A stretch of 20,315 nucleotides of DNA from Haplomitrium mnioides (taxonomy: Eukaryota; Marchantiophyta; Haplomitriopsida; Calobryales). The translations under genes were made by a program, and so were the position numbers. The DNA lies in contig JBNGIS010035454.1 of NCBI GenBank assembly GCA_049999725.1, forward strand, positions 43,145 through 63,459, in the 5' to 3' direction. A model generated the notes under the pieces. It made no database searches, was not told the DNA's origin, and saw only the letters and a program-made list of their open reading frames with translations. Below are positions 8,788-18,399 of the stretch, piece by piece (within the stretch, counting starts at the first letter, position 1; every line of letters begins with the position of its first letter).

Positions 8788-9390
8788 GTGTTTTTTCAGT
8801 TGGTTTTTATTTGTTGAAGTTTGAGTTTGAGGAAGGTGAGTGAAGTGCAAGGCATCATCATGGCTAAGTTTTCTCGTTACCTCCGGAGAGTGGCAGAAAT
8901 TCAGCATGAAGATTGACGATCAAAACCTACTGTCGCGAACTGATGACACCAGTAGGGAGTTGTGGCAGCTTGTCACTGCCATACATGATGAGGCTGGAGG
9001 GTCCGAAGCTTTGTGTTGACTCCACAAGGTGAAGACCGCATGAAGTACACCTTGAGTAGTAAGTAGGATGGATTTTCAGAAGGTAGGGAAGTTAGGGAGA
9101 TATGGAGTTAGAAATCTTGTCATTATTCGGAGGAATCTCAATACCATGTTTTGGATTGCTGTTCAAGGAGTGACACATAGTATATAAAGTTAAATGTATT
9201 CACCTTTAGTCCTCTGTAGTGTATTTTGCTTTCAACCACCTTTCCTCTCTCCTGTTTTATGTTATGTTATATTATATGTATGTCAAGAAGAACAGCCAGA
9301 GCAAGGCTCCTCCCCCTATGCCCTGCTCTCTTTGTCATAACAGAAAGGAAGACAATTTGAGCAAAGACCCTGGAGGTTAAACTAAGATTG
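8788..9390. other. Unassigned stretch with a TATA-like site
   Basis: No gene recognised. TATATAAAG at 9181-9189 is followed by pyrimidine-rich DNA, as in a plant promoter or the U3/R part of a long terminal repeat, but I see no second copy in the window to prove a repeat. The truncation point of copy B lies in or at the right edge of this stretch. Confidence 0.3.
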
Positions 9391-9788
9391 ACTTTGAAGT
9401 CCATGCGCGCATGGACATTGAGGTCTAGAAGCTCTTGGACTTCAATGTCCATGCGAGCATGGACTTCAATGTTCTTAAGCACTTGCACTCCAATGTCCAA
9501 GCGCACATGAGCATGTAGTCCATGCGCACATGGACATTGAAGTCTCGCTATGCCTTGACTTTAAAGTCCATGCATGCATGCACTTCAATGTCTAGGCGCG
9601 CTAGGACTTTAATACCTAGCCGTGCATGGACTTCAAAGTCCATGCGTTGAAACTTCTATATCCATGCGCGTATGGATAGAGTGTCCATGTGCGTAGTGAC
9701 TTCAAGTCCATATGCACATGGACTACAATATCCATACGCATATAGACATAGAAGTCTCAGCGCATGGACTTTGAAGTCCAAGCGCGGC
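9391..9788. repeat. 24-base palindromic tandem array (TTCAATG/TTGAAG spacer)
   Basis: About sixteen degenerate units with period near 24, for example GACTTCAATGTCCATGCGAG. The core family is CCATGCGCGCATGG. The half-site between cores is TTCAATG or TTTGAAG here, unlike the TCTCGAGA of the array at 499-866, although both lie in intron 2 of related genes. Confidence 0.85.
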
Positions 9789-11380
9789 AATCTAAAGACT
9801 CAAAACCATTTTCATTATAACAAAACACAATTTACACTAAATTCAATGCAACTCTAGAGAAATAAATGTACAATGGAAAAAAAACTTACCAAAAGCTTCT
9901 CAAAACTGGAGTAAAATGTAGCCATCTTTGACTCTTCAGTGTGGAGAAGGTACTCCTCTCTTGCTTCTTCCCAATTGTTGCAATAAACTTCGGAGCAGAA
10001 AGATTTCATCATGACTGCCAAAACTTTATGTCTCTCTGCCTTGCAAGACATTTCTTCCATTGAAAGCTCTCCGGCTTCCACGCATTTCAAAACTGATATT
10101 TTTACTTCATCAAGAAGATCCTGAATGAACCTCCAAGGTATCCACTTCATTTTCTCAATTCTCAGTAATCTCTTGGCCTTCGGCTTTTGGCCCTTCACTG
10201 TATTCTTCTCCCACATAGAAAAATACTCTATTGTAAATCCCAGAGCTCACCACTTCATAACGCTAGTTGGAACCAATTGTCTTGAGAAATGATTTTTATC
10301 TCAAGGGTCGACTTTGGCTTAATCTCTAGAGTCTCCAGCACTAACTCTCTTTTCAATTTCTCGAATGACACTATCCCACCTTCAACAGACCACTCTTGCC
10401 AATATTCAACCTTCTAAATCAAGGTTATTTCCAACCTGTATCGTTTGTTGTAATTGTCATCTATTGCAAAAATACGAGCCTCTATAGGTGTTTTAAGCCC
10501 ACATAAACTTAACAGTTGTATAGCGACAATATTGGATTCTTTGCTCCATATTTGGTGATTAAAAGCTACCTTGGAGCAGCACTGTGATTGCCTCTTGCAA
10601 TCTTGTACCGATACTTATCAGGGTTCCTTATCTCAAACTCTAACTTATCCTTCAACCCGCACTTTGGGTCAACAACAACAATAAAAAAACTATGGGCATA
10701 TTTTTTTGTGAGCATTCTCTGCGCCAAAAGATCAACACAATCCATATTCATCCTTCTAATCTAGAATGACCTCCAATTGTCCATTCCAAGCTTTGGAAGA
10801 TTTAAATTTTCCATCCAAATTGTAATTGTTTCTTCTCGAACTCTGCATCGGTGGATTGTAGACTCCCTGAATTTATTTTTGTCTTTCTCAGACACTGTCT
10901 AAGAGTCCACTTGCTCACGCTCTTAGAAGGATCACAATCCTTTGTGCGATTTCTTTTTTGCTCTTGATGTTGGAGCTCGAACTGGCTTCGGCTCAGTTTC
11001 CTCCTCTGAGCTACTCAGTGTTGAAGATGAGAGGGCTGCAGAAGAGGACCTTTTTGGAGATTGGGAGGGGGTTGGCTCCTCTTCAATAATTGGAGATTGG
11101 GAGGAAGTTGGCTCCACCTTCAACAAACCTTTGTAATAGCATGTTTTTTCTTTTTCGGAGCCTCGACTAGCTCCACCGCCTTTCTCTTCATTGCAACAGA
11201 TGTTCCTAGTGTTACTGCAGTTGACATGGTTATCGCACTAGAATGCGGTACAAGCTGCTAAATATGGATGCATTGTTTGGGCTTCAGCAGTTTGATGTTG
11301 ATAGCCATCTTAATAAAATCTCGTTGGATGCGCTTCGCGTCAAGATAGCCATCCACAAAGTCTGCAAAAAATTGAGTGAA

Positions 11381-11833
11381 CTAGAAAACAAAACAAAAAA
11401 ATGATCAAACATGTTAAACAAAAAGTCTCCAGATGTTTGCAAAAAGTAGACTTGTACTTAACATTCAGTCTAAAAAAAATTATTAGGAAGTTCCTGCACG
11501 CTTGGACTTGGGAGTCCCTACTCGCTTGGAGCTAGGAGTCCATACGTGCATGGACCTTGGAACCCTATGCGCGCATGAGCCTGGGAGTCTAACGACACAT
11601 AGACCTAGGAGTCCATATGCGTAGGTACTTGACAATGTGAGTCAAGGCACGCAAAAACTCACAAGTCCATACGCTAATGGACTCACAAGTCCAAGCGTGT
11701 AGAGACTCCTAAGTCCAAGCACGCATGGACTCCCAGGTCCAAGCACGTATGGACTCTCAAATCCATACGTACATAGGGTTCCGAGTCAACCAAAAAAGAA
11801 AACAAATGAAAAATTTAAAATTTAAAATCTTAC
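11381..11833 (-). other. Intron 1 of copy B
   Basis: Donor GTAAGA at 11833 and acceptor TTTTGTTTTCTAG ending at 11381 on the minus strand. Most of its length is the palindromic array at 11491-11788. A TTTTTTGCAG at about 11370-11361 is an alternative acceptor. Confidence 0.5.
11491..11788. repeat. 24-base palindromic tandem array (CTCACAAG/CTCCTAAG spacer)
   Basis: About twelve units, the clearest near 11680-11785, each GACTC(...)AGTCCAAGC(A/G)CGTATG-like with period 24. Core CCATACGTGCATGG is a variant of the common palindrome. The spacer halves (GGGAG, CACAAG, CCTAAG) differ from those of the other arrays. Confidence 0.82.
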
Positions 11834-12360
11834 CTTGCCGTCTGAAGATCCTTGGCAAAAATGTCCCTCTCCTTCATCTTGGAAAAAGTAAATCATTTGC
11901 GAGATGTGTTGTACATAGTAATGGCATCATGTGATTGCACAAGTAGCCCGATGTTGGGTTGTTGACCCTCACTTATCATCGTGATTTGGACAACAAGGCC
12001 CAAGTTGAATTTCTCACCTTTGCCAGCAAAAAGACAAAGGTGTTAATCAAGGTCTTTCAAGGATCCACAATTAGCGAGCCAATCTCAATCTAATGTTTTT
12101 TGCTCAAGAGGCTTGACAACATCCAAATACTTGTAAGGCTTTGGTTGAGCAGGTTTGGAAACATTGACTAGTGATGCCATTTTCTAGAAAGTGAAAACTA
12201 GTAGAATTTGAGATGAAAAATCTTAGAAACAAAAGTTCGAAAAAATCAAATGGCTAAAAATGGCAAAATAACAAGGAAATGGAAAAAAAAAGGGATGACA
12301 AGAAAACAAAAACTAGAAAGTGAACTTGCGATATTGGAAAGAAACCTTCCACTAACGCTT

Positions 12361-12368
12361 CTTTTATA
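12361..12368 (-). promoter_or_regulatory. TATA box for copy B of the ParB-like gene
   Basis: TATAAAAG on the minus strand, about 180 bases upstream of the ATG at 12180. It is the only good TATA in the right orientation in this intergenic stretch. Confidence 0.5.
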
Positions 12369-12455
12369 CCTAAATTTCAAAAAATACCTTTTCTCGCCAA
12401 AAATGATTCGCGGAGGTCTTGATACGTAGGTTCACATGGTGCAACAAAAAGTTAG

Positions 12456-12464
12456 TATATAAAG
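12456..12464 (+). promoter_or_regulatory. TATA box for the DUF7869-type gene
   Basis: TATATAAAG on the plus strand, about 175 bases upstream of the ATG at 12640. It faces away from the minus-strand TATA box with about 88 bases between them, so the two genes may have shared one bidirectional promoter. Confidence 0.5.
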
Positions 12465-12741
12465 CATTGCTCATTTTCATCCTTCAATTTTTTTTTTTCA
12501 TTTTCTTCACAAAAAGTTTCCAATTTTGTCATTTTGTAGAAATTTCTTTAAAAACACATATTTTAGGTAGGTTGCAAGAGTGTCACAATATTTGATAAAA
12601 TAGTTTCTTCAAATAGTTGATTATTAGTGAGCTTTATCAATGGCTAGAGTTTTTAAATGCAAGATGAGGTTAGAGTTCCAAGATTCATCTTCACACTTTT
12701 GACAAGCAAGTTGAGATTTGTTCAAACCACAATTCTTTGAA

Positions 12742-13223
12742 GGTAAGCAATGAACTACCAGAAGCGTTAAGTGTGATGGCAAGTATATTAGGAAAAAAGA
12801 TGGCTTTTGTTGAATTAGATAGCTCTACCCGAGAAGATCGAAAAGGTGAACCCTATACGCGTATAGGATCAGGGATTGAACCCTATGCATGCATAAGGCC
12901 AATGAGTGAATCCAATGCATGCAAAGGATTAAAGAGCCAACAACTTGTGTGCAAATGTTCAAAGAGAGAACCTAGTGCTCATAGAGAATTAAATAAACAA
13001 CCTTTTACAAGCACAAGATCTTTGTTGCCAATCAAGCGGTCAAAGTTGAATCTTTCTTGTGACTACTCCGACAGATCAACAAAAAGACATTCAACTCAAA
13101 ATTTCCAAATGGTTGTAGATCGCTCTTCATCCTCATCTAAGAGAGACCTCGATGTTCATGATCAAAGTATGTTTGTTTGAAACACAAAAAGCATACAATC
13201 AATGGGTGGTTTCAATTTTGCAG
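12742..13223 (+). other. Intron 1 of the DUF7869-type gene
   Basis: Donor GAAG/GTAAGC at 12742 and acceptor TTTCAATTTTGCAG ending at 13223. Joining leaves phase 1 on both sides and continues into an open stretch (DESLSLIAPLK, then VISIQVGPHNEIGKFE after two stops). It encloses the 30-base array, so the 147-codon open frame across it is probably not protein-coding. Confidence 0.5.
12848..13020 (+). repeat. 30-base tandem array with palindromic cores
   Basis: Six units start at 12848, 12878, 12908, 12938, 12968 and 12998. The first two carry CCTATACGCGTATAGG and CCTATGCATGCATAAGG. Later units are more diverged. The period holds exactly at 30, giving a ten-residue repeat in the open frame (EPYTRIGSGI, EPYACIRPMS). 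Confidence 0.85.
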
Positions 13224-14357
13224 ATGAATCGTTGTCGCTGATAGCACCACTCAAATAATGAGTGATTTCAATTCAAGTTGGACCTCACAATGAGATTGGG
13301 AAATTTGAAACAAACCAAATTCTTTTGGAGGAGTCTTCAGACAATAGTTTGGGAAATGATTCTAGCAAAGAGTCTCAATCAATCAATATTTTGTTGGAGC
13401 GATCGCCAAGGGCACCAATTATATTACAAAAAATATTTCCTAATAATTGATATATTGATCAAGATTCCATTTCAGAATGATGCATTTCTCGCCATCCTCA
13501 AGGAGTACTTCATCCTTCGAAAACATTTTATGAAGAAACAAATAGTGTTTACAATGATGATCAAGATCTTTATGACGATGAATTATCTTTGATTGTTGGG
13601 TTTGCCTACAAACTGAATCGACCAACACAACTTAAGATTCTTTGTCTCAGCCAAAACCCAAATGGATAAACACCTTACGTGAAAATTATTTGTTGAAAGT
13701 CGATTCTGACGAGAGATTTGTGAAGAAAAAACTCAATCCAATGTCAATTTCTAAAGTGAAGAGAATTTCATGTTATCGAAATAATTTTTTGTCTTTATGC
13801 AAGATATATTTTTTTTGAAAACTATAAGAGAAATGTATTTTCAACAAAGCATGAAGAATTGAGATATCACACTATAGTGATGAATACTAAGAAAGACTTT
13901 GATGTTGACAATCGGTTTACTTTGCCTAGCGGCAGTGTTGTTTGTAGAAGAGCCTTCAAATTAATATCATCAGTAGGGAATGAAAGAATCCAATGGATTC
14001 AAAATCTCAAAAAACGCAGATCCTAGAGGCATTTTTGAAATAAAAGAATTATATGTTAAAGGAGTTTTTGTGCATGAGTGGATGAATAGTTTTTTCAGAG
14101 ACACTACGAGAGAATCTCCACTCACGAAGTTTATAACTTGCTTGATAATTTTACAAAATGGGAAGTTTATGACTACTACACAGCTTATTTGAAAGAGAAA
14201 AATCCCCATTGTGTTCTTAGTTTCTTGGGTTTCACAAAACATTGAAGAACTTATTTCCCAAATGTAAAAATTCCAAAACGCAATAGATTTTCTATTTGTG
14301 AAACATGCGAAGAAATAAAACCATTGTGAGAAAAATCCGTCTTAGAGTCCGACAAAG

Positions 14358-15207
14358 GTAACAAATTTCTTCTCTTTTGAAACTTTTGGTTAATCCATGC
14401 TCTTTTTTCTAGACTGAAAGCTTAGTTCTAGAGATGTTATGTTTTCTCAACTTAGTGCTAAAAGATATTTGTTTTGTTAAGTTGTTCAACAAACAAGATT
14501 TGAGTCAAATGATTCTTAGCAACTTGAGTTTTGAGAAGGGAGTCTATGCTTGCATAGGATATATTGTTTTTAGTTTGAATCCAAACCTTGTCTACAGCCG
14601 AATAAAGCAAAGAAATGAATTTGATTCTTAGTGGTAACCTTAGCCTTGCAATAAGTTTTGCTTTTGTTGCTTTAAATCCAAAGCCCTTTGTGAAAAAACA
14701 ATAGCAAGAATCATTTTTGTTGTTTGCAAATCCTATGTGCGCATAGGATTTGTTTTTGTTTCTATTAAAACTAGTCGTGACAATAGTCAAAGCAAGCCAT
14801 GGCATTGGCGTTGTTGCTTTGGTCATATGTGCGTATACGATAAATTTTTGTCTCCATTCATCCTATGCATGCCTAGGATGTGCTTTGGTTTTTTTTTTTA
14901 TCTTTTGCAAACAAAGAGTCCAAGCTACTTTTGATACTATAGTTCCAATTTGTGACCCTTTGTTAGCAAATCTTGTTTTTCTCCTTTTAAAACTTTTGTT
15001 TACTGTAAGTCAAATAGACTTTCTTTTATTTAAATTACGTAAAGTTTATTTTTAATCTTTTCAAAAAATTTCACTTCTACCAATCCAAAGATTTGTTTAA
15101 AATGATTTGAATATTTTTAGCACCTAAGGTTGTTATTTGAAGTTCCAAACATCGACATATGTTGCACTGAACTATTTTTATGTCTTTCGTGGTTTGTGAT
15201 GATGCAG
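14358..15207 (+). other. Intron 2 of the DUF7869-type gene
   Basis: Donor AAAG/GTAACA at 14358 and acceptor GATGATGCAG ending at 15207; joining leaves one plus two bases and yields DKVKYNHQLFLHRNQQMKER, which fits the family. T-rich, with three separate palindromes at 14541-14560, 14731-14748 and 14861-14878 and no tandem array. Confidence 0.5.
14541..14878 (+). repeat. Three dispersed palindromes in intron 2
   Basis: AGTCTATGCTTGCATAGGAT (14541), TCCTATGTGCGCATAGGA (14731) and TCCTATGCATGCCTAGGA (14861), spaced about 190 and 130 bases. They are the same core as the 30-base array units, here as single copies. A further related GTGCGTATACG lies at about 14829. Confidence 0.7.
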
Positions 15208-16937
15208 TCAAATATAATCACCAATTGTTTCTTCATCGTAACCAACAAATGAAAGAAAGAACAAAACTTGCAAACCATCGAAGAAAATATTATACTGATG
15301 GTCAAAAGTATTTGGAAATTATTATTGATGGAATGGATCATAAGAAATTTGATATTCCACACTGGTCTTTGCCACCAAAAAACATTGATAACAATTGTTT
15401 GGTGAGTGTGCATGGTGTTGGTGCTTTAATATTCAATCATGCTCTTTCTTCAAAGGTCTTCTTAATGCATTGAAACTTGAGAAGTGATTCTAATTTGATA
15501 GTTATTGTGCTCAACAAAATATTTTGTGACTTTGAAGGGTTGTTGCCTCCAACTTTTTATCTTTAATTGGACAACATGACACGAGAGAATAAGAATTCTA
15601 TCTTATTTGGATATCTTTGTCTCTTTATCGCCAAAAATAATTTTCAAAAATTAAAAGTGGGATTTCTCATGGTTGGCCATATTCATGATCAAATCGATCA
15701 AATGTTCAACCGATTCTTGAAACATGTGAAACGTGTCAAAACTTTCACAATTACGAGTCTTAGCGAGTCACTTCAATAATTCTATAATTTTAAACCTCAG
15801 GTAACTCTTTTGTTGGAAATATGGGATTTCAAAATGTTTCTACAAAAAATTTCCTCTCTAGTTCAAAGAATACATGATATTACCTTTAATCAACTATTCA
15901 AGTTCTAGTTGAATTATTCCAAGGCAAAGATTTGGAGCAAACAATTTTCAACAGATGAATTTTGGTTACCTCTGGATGATATTCGTCAACTCAAGTGCCT
16001 ACATGAAGTGGAAAAAAAATTTTGAGTTCCATGTTGATTCCTCTCAAGGCATATTTTGAAATCAAAAGATCTCAAAAGAAAGAAAAAGAAATTGATGCTG
16101 AGAAAGTGGTCTTTGCAATAAAGAACAACATAAATGAGAACTGCTACAAGTTCTTTACAGATTCTGATATTCAATGGTGGAATGACTTTTGTCTTGCCCA
16201 ACAAGAAATTGAGGCCTACATCTTTGAAAAACAAAGATGAGGAAGCAGAATTTACCTTTCCACCTTCACAATCGTCAAACACTTGTAATGATTCTCAAAA
16301 TGTTTGTCTAGGTTCTTAGCTTGATGCTCAACAGTCAAAAGAAGATACTGTAGCACAACAAATACTTTTTAAACATCGAGCAATTTATGATGGAGCACAT
16401 AAGCCGCAAGAAGGGACTCTTTTGCACAACACTTGATACGGGTTTGGCAATCTATATAAGATGAAAGCTAGAATGTTTATTTGTGTTGCTGCATCTCTGG
16501 ATCCAAAGGGAAGATGGTTTTGAGTTTCCAAAGTTCTCAAAGTTTTGTCATTTGATGAGGAAGATCCCCCAAATCCAAAATGAGTACGTGTTCAATGGTT
16601 TGCTTGTGAGGTTGAAGATGCATTTTCTAGACAATACTTCCTAAAAAAATGGCAACAAACAAAAGGGAAACGCAAATCCAAGTTACATATTGATGTACTT
16701 GATATGACACAAATTACAATTCTATCTTTTGATATTCTACTTACACAAAAAAACCAATTGAAGAGAACCAATTTAGCTACCACTAAATCAAATCTATTTG
16801 AGTATGAAAGATAAAAAGCACTCAATCCTAAAATATTTCAAAGAGATTCAATCACTGTCATTAACACTGAGACAGATTAAGTAAATCTTGATGAATCTTC
16901 TGAAGTTGAATTCGAAGAAGTCAATACAAGTGACTAA

Positions 16938-18255
16938 AGTAATTTAAGAATTTTATTGTATATTCTATATTTTTAATTATATTTTAATTCAAAATTATTA
17001 TTTTATAAAGTACGTAGGAATGTTATGAAGCAATTTTTTGAATTTATCTACCATCTTGAACTTTTTACTGTGATTCATTCCAAGTTGAATGCTATTTTTT
17101 GTAAATGAAACTTAAATCTTTAATTATTAGTTTTATTTTCTTTGCAAAATGTTTTCTTATCCAAAGTGTAAGTATGTTGTTTCCAACTTTAGTGCTTGCT
17201 AGAAGAGTTTAAGGTTAATGTATTGCTAAAGCATCTGCCAAAATTGACTACTTATTCTTTGCTTGTAAAGACTTTGATGTATAATTTAAAACCTTTGGCA
17301 TGCTTGGACTCAGATGTAGAGCTTTATACCTGTTTTACTTATAGATTTTAAATTAGAAAACAAATCTTTAGCATGGGTAGAGTTTGTTGCAAAAAAAATA
17401 AAACATTTACCTTCTGTATCCTCAGTTGTAGAAGTGTGAACCCTATACACGCATAGACTTTGATTCGTAAGTCGAAACGTCGTGTGTTCAAAAAATCTTC
17501 TACGGAACCTTAAACCTAGGTTTTTAGCAATCTTTATTGTGGAGTGTTCAGATGGTGAGTTCGGATTCCTATGCGCGCATTGACTTTGGGAAGGAGTGTT
17601 CAGATGTTGAGCTTGGATTCCTATGTGCGCATAGACTTTGGGGTGGAAGTCTAAGCCTTTCACACATTCTACTTTTCACACACAACCCTCAAGCTTTTGC
17701 ATACAAAGACTACTGATTGGAACTTGGATTCTATACTGGTGAAAGATTCTTTTGTAGAACTCAAAACCTTTGTTTGGTAGAATCTAGTCAAACACTTGGA
17801 GATGTTTCTTGTTTATATTCTCAATTCAATCTCTTTAGCCACTGCTTTTTTGATCCTGACTATGACTTCTTTGTGTATATATTTCGTTGAATTATAAAAT
17901 ATTTTAAAATGCTGAAATCTTTTTTTCAAGCTTACTTTAACTTTTGCATGTATGGATTTTCAACTACAAATGAAAGCTTCTTTCTTGCTTGAACTTGAAA
18001 GTAGAGCTTTTAAATCCATGCAATGTTTCATTTTGTTGGTTTCTTTGTCTAGGATTGCAAACTCATTCCTTTGACTTCTAGTCTGCTTGGGCTTTTTCCT
18101 CATGTTTTGTAATTCTTTTTCTAATTAAAATGTTTCAAAGAGCATAATATCTATACGCGCCTAGAGTTTGTGTAATCAAACATATTTCACAATAGTTTCT
18201 TGTTATGTGTATTTCAATTTTTGGGCTTCGAATTGAAATTAATGATAAACACAAT
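16938..18255. other. Gene-free T-rich stretch with palindromes
   Basis: Follows the stop of the DUF7869-type gene. Its first 150 bases are A/T-rich as a 3' flank would be. The remainder is T-rich on the plus strand like the introns of that gene and carries five palindromes. It may be element body, a further intron, or a second decayed copy; I see no coding domain. Confidence 0.35.
17441..18166 (+). repeat. Palindromes and a 52-base duplicate after the DUF7869-type gene
   Basis: CCCTATACACGCATAGAC at 17441-17458, then two tandem 52-base units at 17543-17594 and 17595-17646, both AGTGTTCAGATG followed by GGATTCCTATGCGCGCAT or its G-to-A-like variant. A last copy, ATCTATACGCGCCTAGAG, is at 18149-18166. 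Confidence 0.75.
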
Positions 18256-18390
18256 GAAATCGACTCTTGCTCTATCATGCTTGTTGAAATAGCCAAAAAT
18301 AAACCTAAGAAAACTTATGTACTTTTTGTTTTCTTTAAATAACCTCGTTTTTCTGTTTTTTTAGCTCAAAAATCACAATTTTTCCAAAAA
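18256..18390 (+). repeat. Left arm of an inverted repeat
   Basis: Runs from GAAATCGACTCTTGCTCTAT to CAAAAATCACAATTTTTCC. It matches, on the opposite strand, the last 135 or so bases of the window with scattered differences and small indels. Shared words include TGTACTTTTTGTTTT and ACCTCGTTTTT. Confidence 0.8.
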
Positions 18391-18399
18391 CAAAAAGCT

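Larger units (their letters stand above)
9890..12180 (-). pseudogene. Copy B of ParB-like multi-exon gene (5' part complete)
   Basis: Minus strand. Exon 1 (12180-11834) starts MASLVNVSKPAQPKPYKYLD and ends FAKDLQTAR at a donor GTAAGA. Exon 2 (11380-9890) opens FTQFFADFVDGYLDAKRIQR, then the basic patch MKRKAVELVEAPKKKK, a Ser/Glu linker, and the ParB-like block from 10751: LLAQRMLTKKYAHSFF, VVVDPKCGLKDKLEFEI, DKYRYKIARGNHSA. A helical C-terminal block (10216-9890) follows and ends YSSFEKLL at donor GTAAGT. Exon 3 is absent, because similarity stops inside intron 2. In-frame stops in exon 1 (TGA 12087-12085 is the first), exon 2 (TAG 10763-10761) and a frameshift near 11130 show decay. Exon 1 ends two bases into a codon while exon 2 is best read in phase 0, so one indel or a misplaced junction remains. 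A nuclear DNA-binding role is inferred from the basic patch and ParB-like fold. Confidence 0.6.
12640..16937 (+). pseudogene. Decayed DUF7869-type, transposase-like gene
   Basis: Start ATGGCT at 12640 in good plant context, 175 bases after a TATA box. Exon 1 is 12640-12741, exon 2 13224-14357, exon 3 15208-16937; both introns join in matching phase. Exon 2 carries VVCRRAFKLISSVGNERIQW, YYTAYLKEKNPHC and FPNVKIPKRNRFSICETCEE. Exon 3 carries KYLEIIIDGMDHKKFDIPHW (15311 on), HDSNL-like SDSNLIVIVLN, LDNMTRENKNSILFGYL (15567 on) and VGFLMVGHIHDQIDQMF (to about 15705). Its C-terminal part includes FACEVEDAFSRQYFLKKW. The series DGMD, LDN..RENKN, GHTH..ID is the signature of the DUF7869 family of plant, oomycete and invertebrate mobile-element proteins. 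Three acidic sites suggest an RNase H-fold transposase, which is inference. Stops at many points (for example TGA 12700, TAA 15564-15566) make it non-functional. It diverges from copy B of the ParB-like gene. Confidence 0.65.

Noticed and set aside
9181-9300. Long terminal repeat ending near 9300
   Set aside because: There is a TATA-like site, but no second copy, primer-binding site or polypurine tract was seen.
9672-9857. Plus-strand frame at the edge of the second array
   Set aside because: Made of array units; no protein family and no start context.
12737-13180. 147-codon plus-strand frame as the first exon of the transposase-like gene
   Set aside because: It crosses a strong donor (GTAAGC at 12742) and the 30-base array, and lacks its own ATG near the start. 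The splice model gives phase-matched exons.
18256-18390. Right terminal inverted repeat of the DUF7869/ParB element
   Set aside because: Tempting by position, but no matching end is found on the left (1-170 or 8788-9390), and the partner arm lies further right around the Copia relic.
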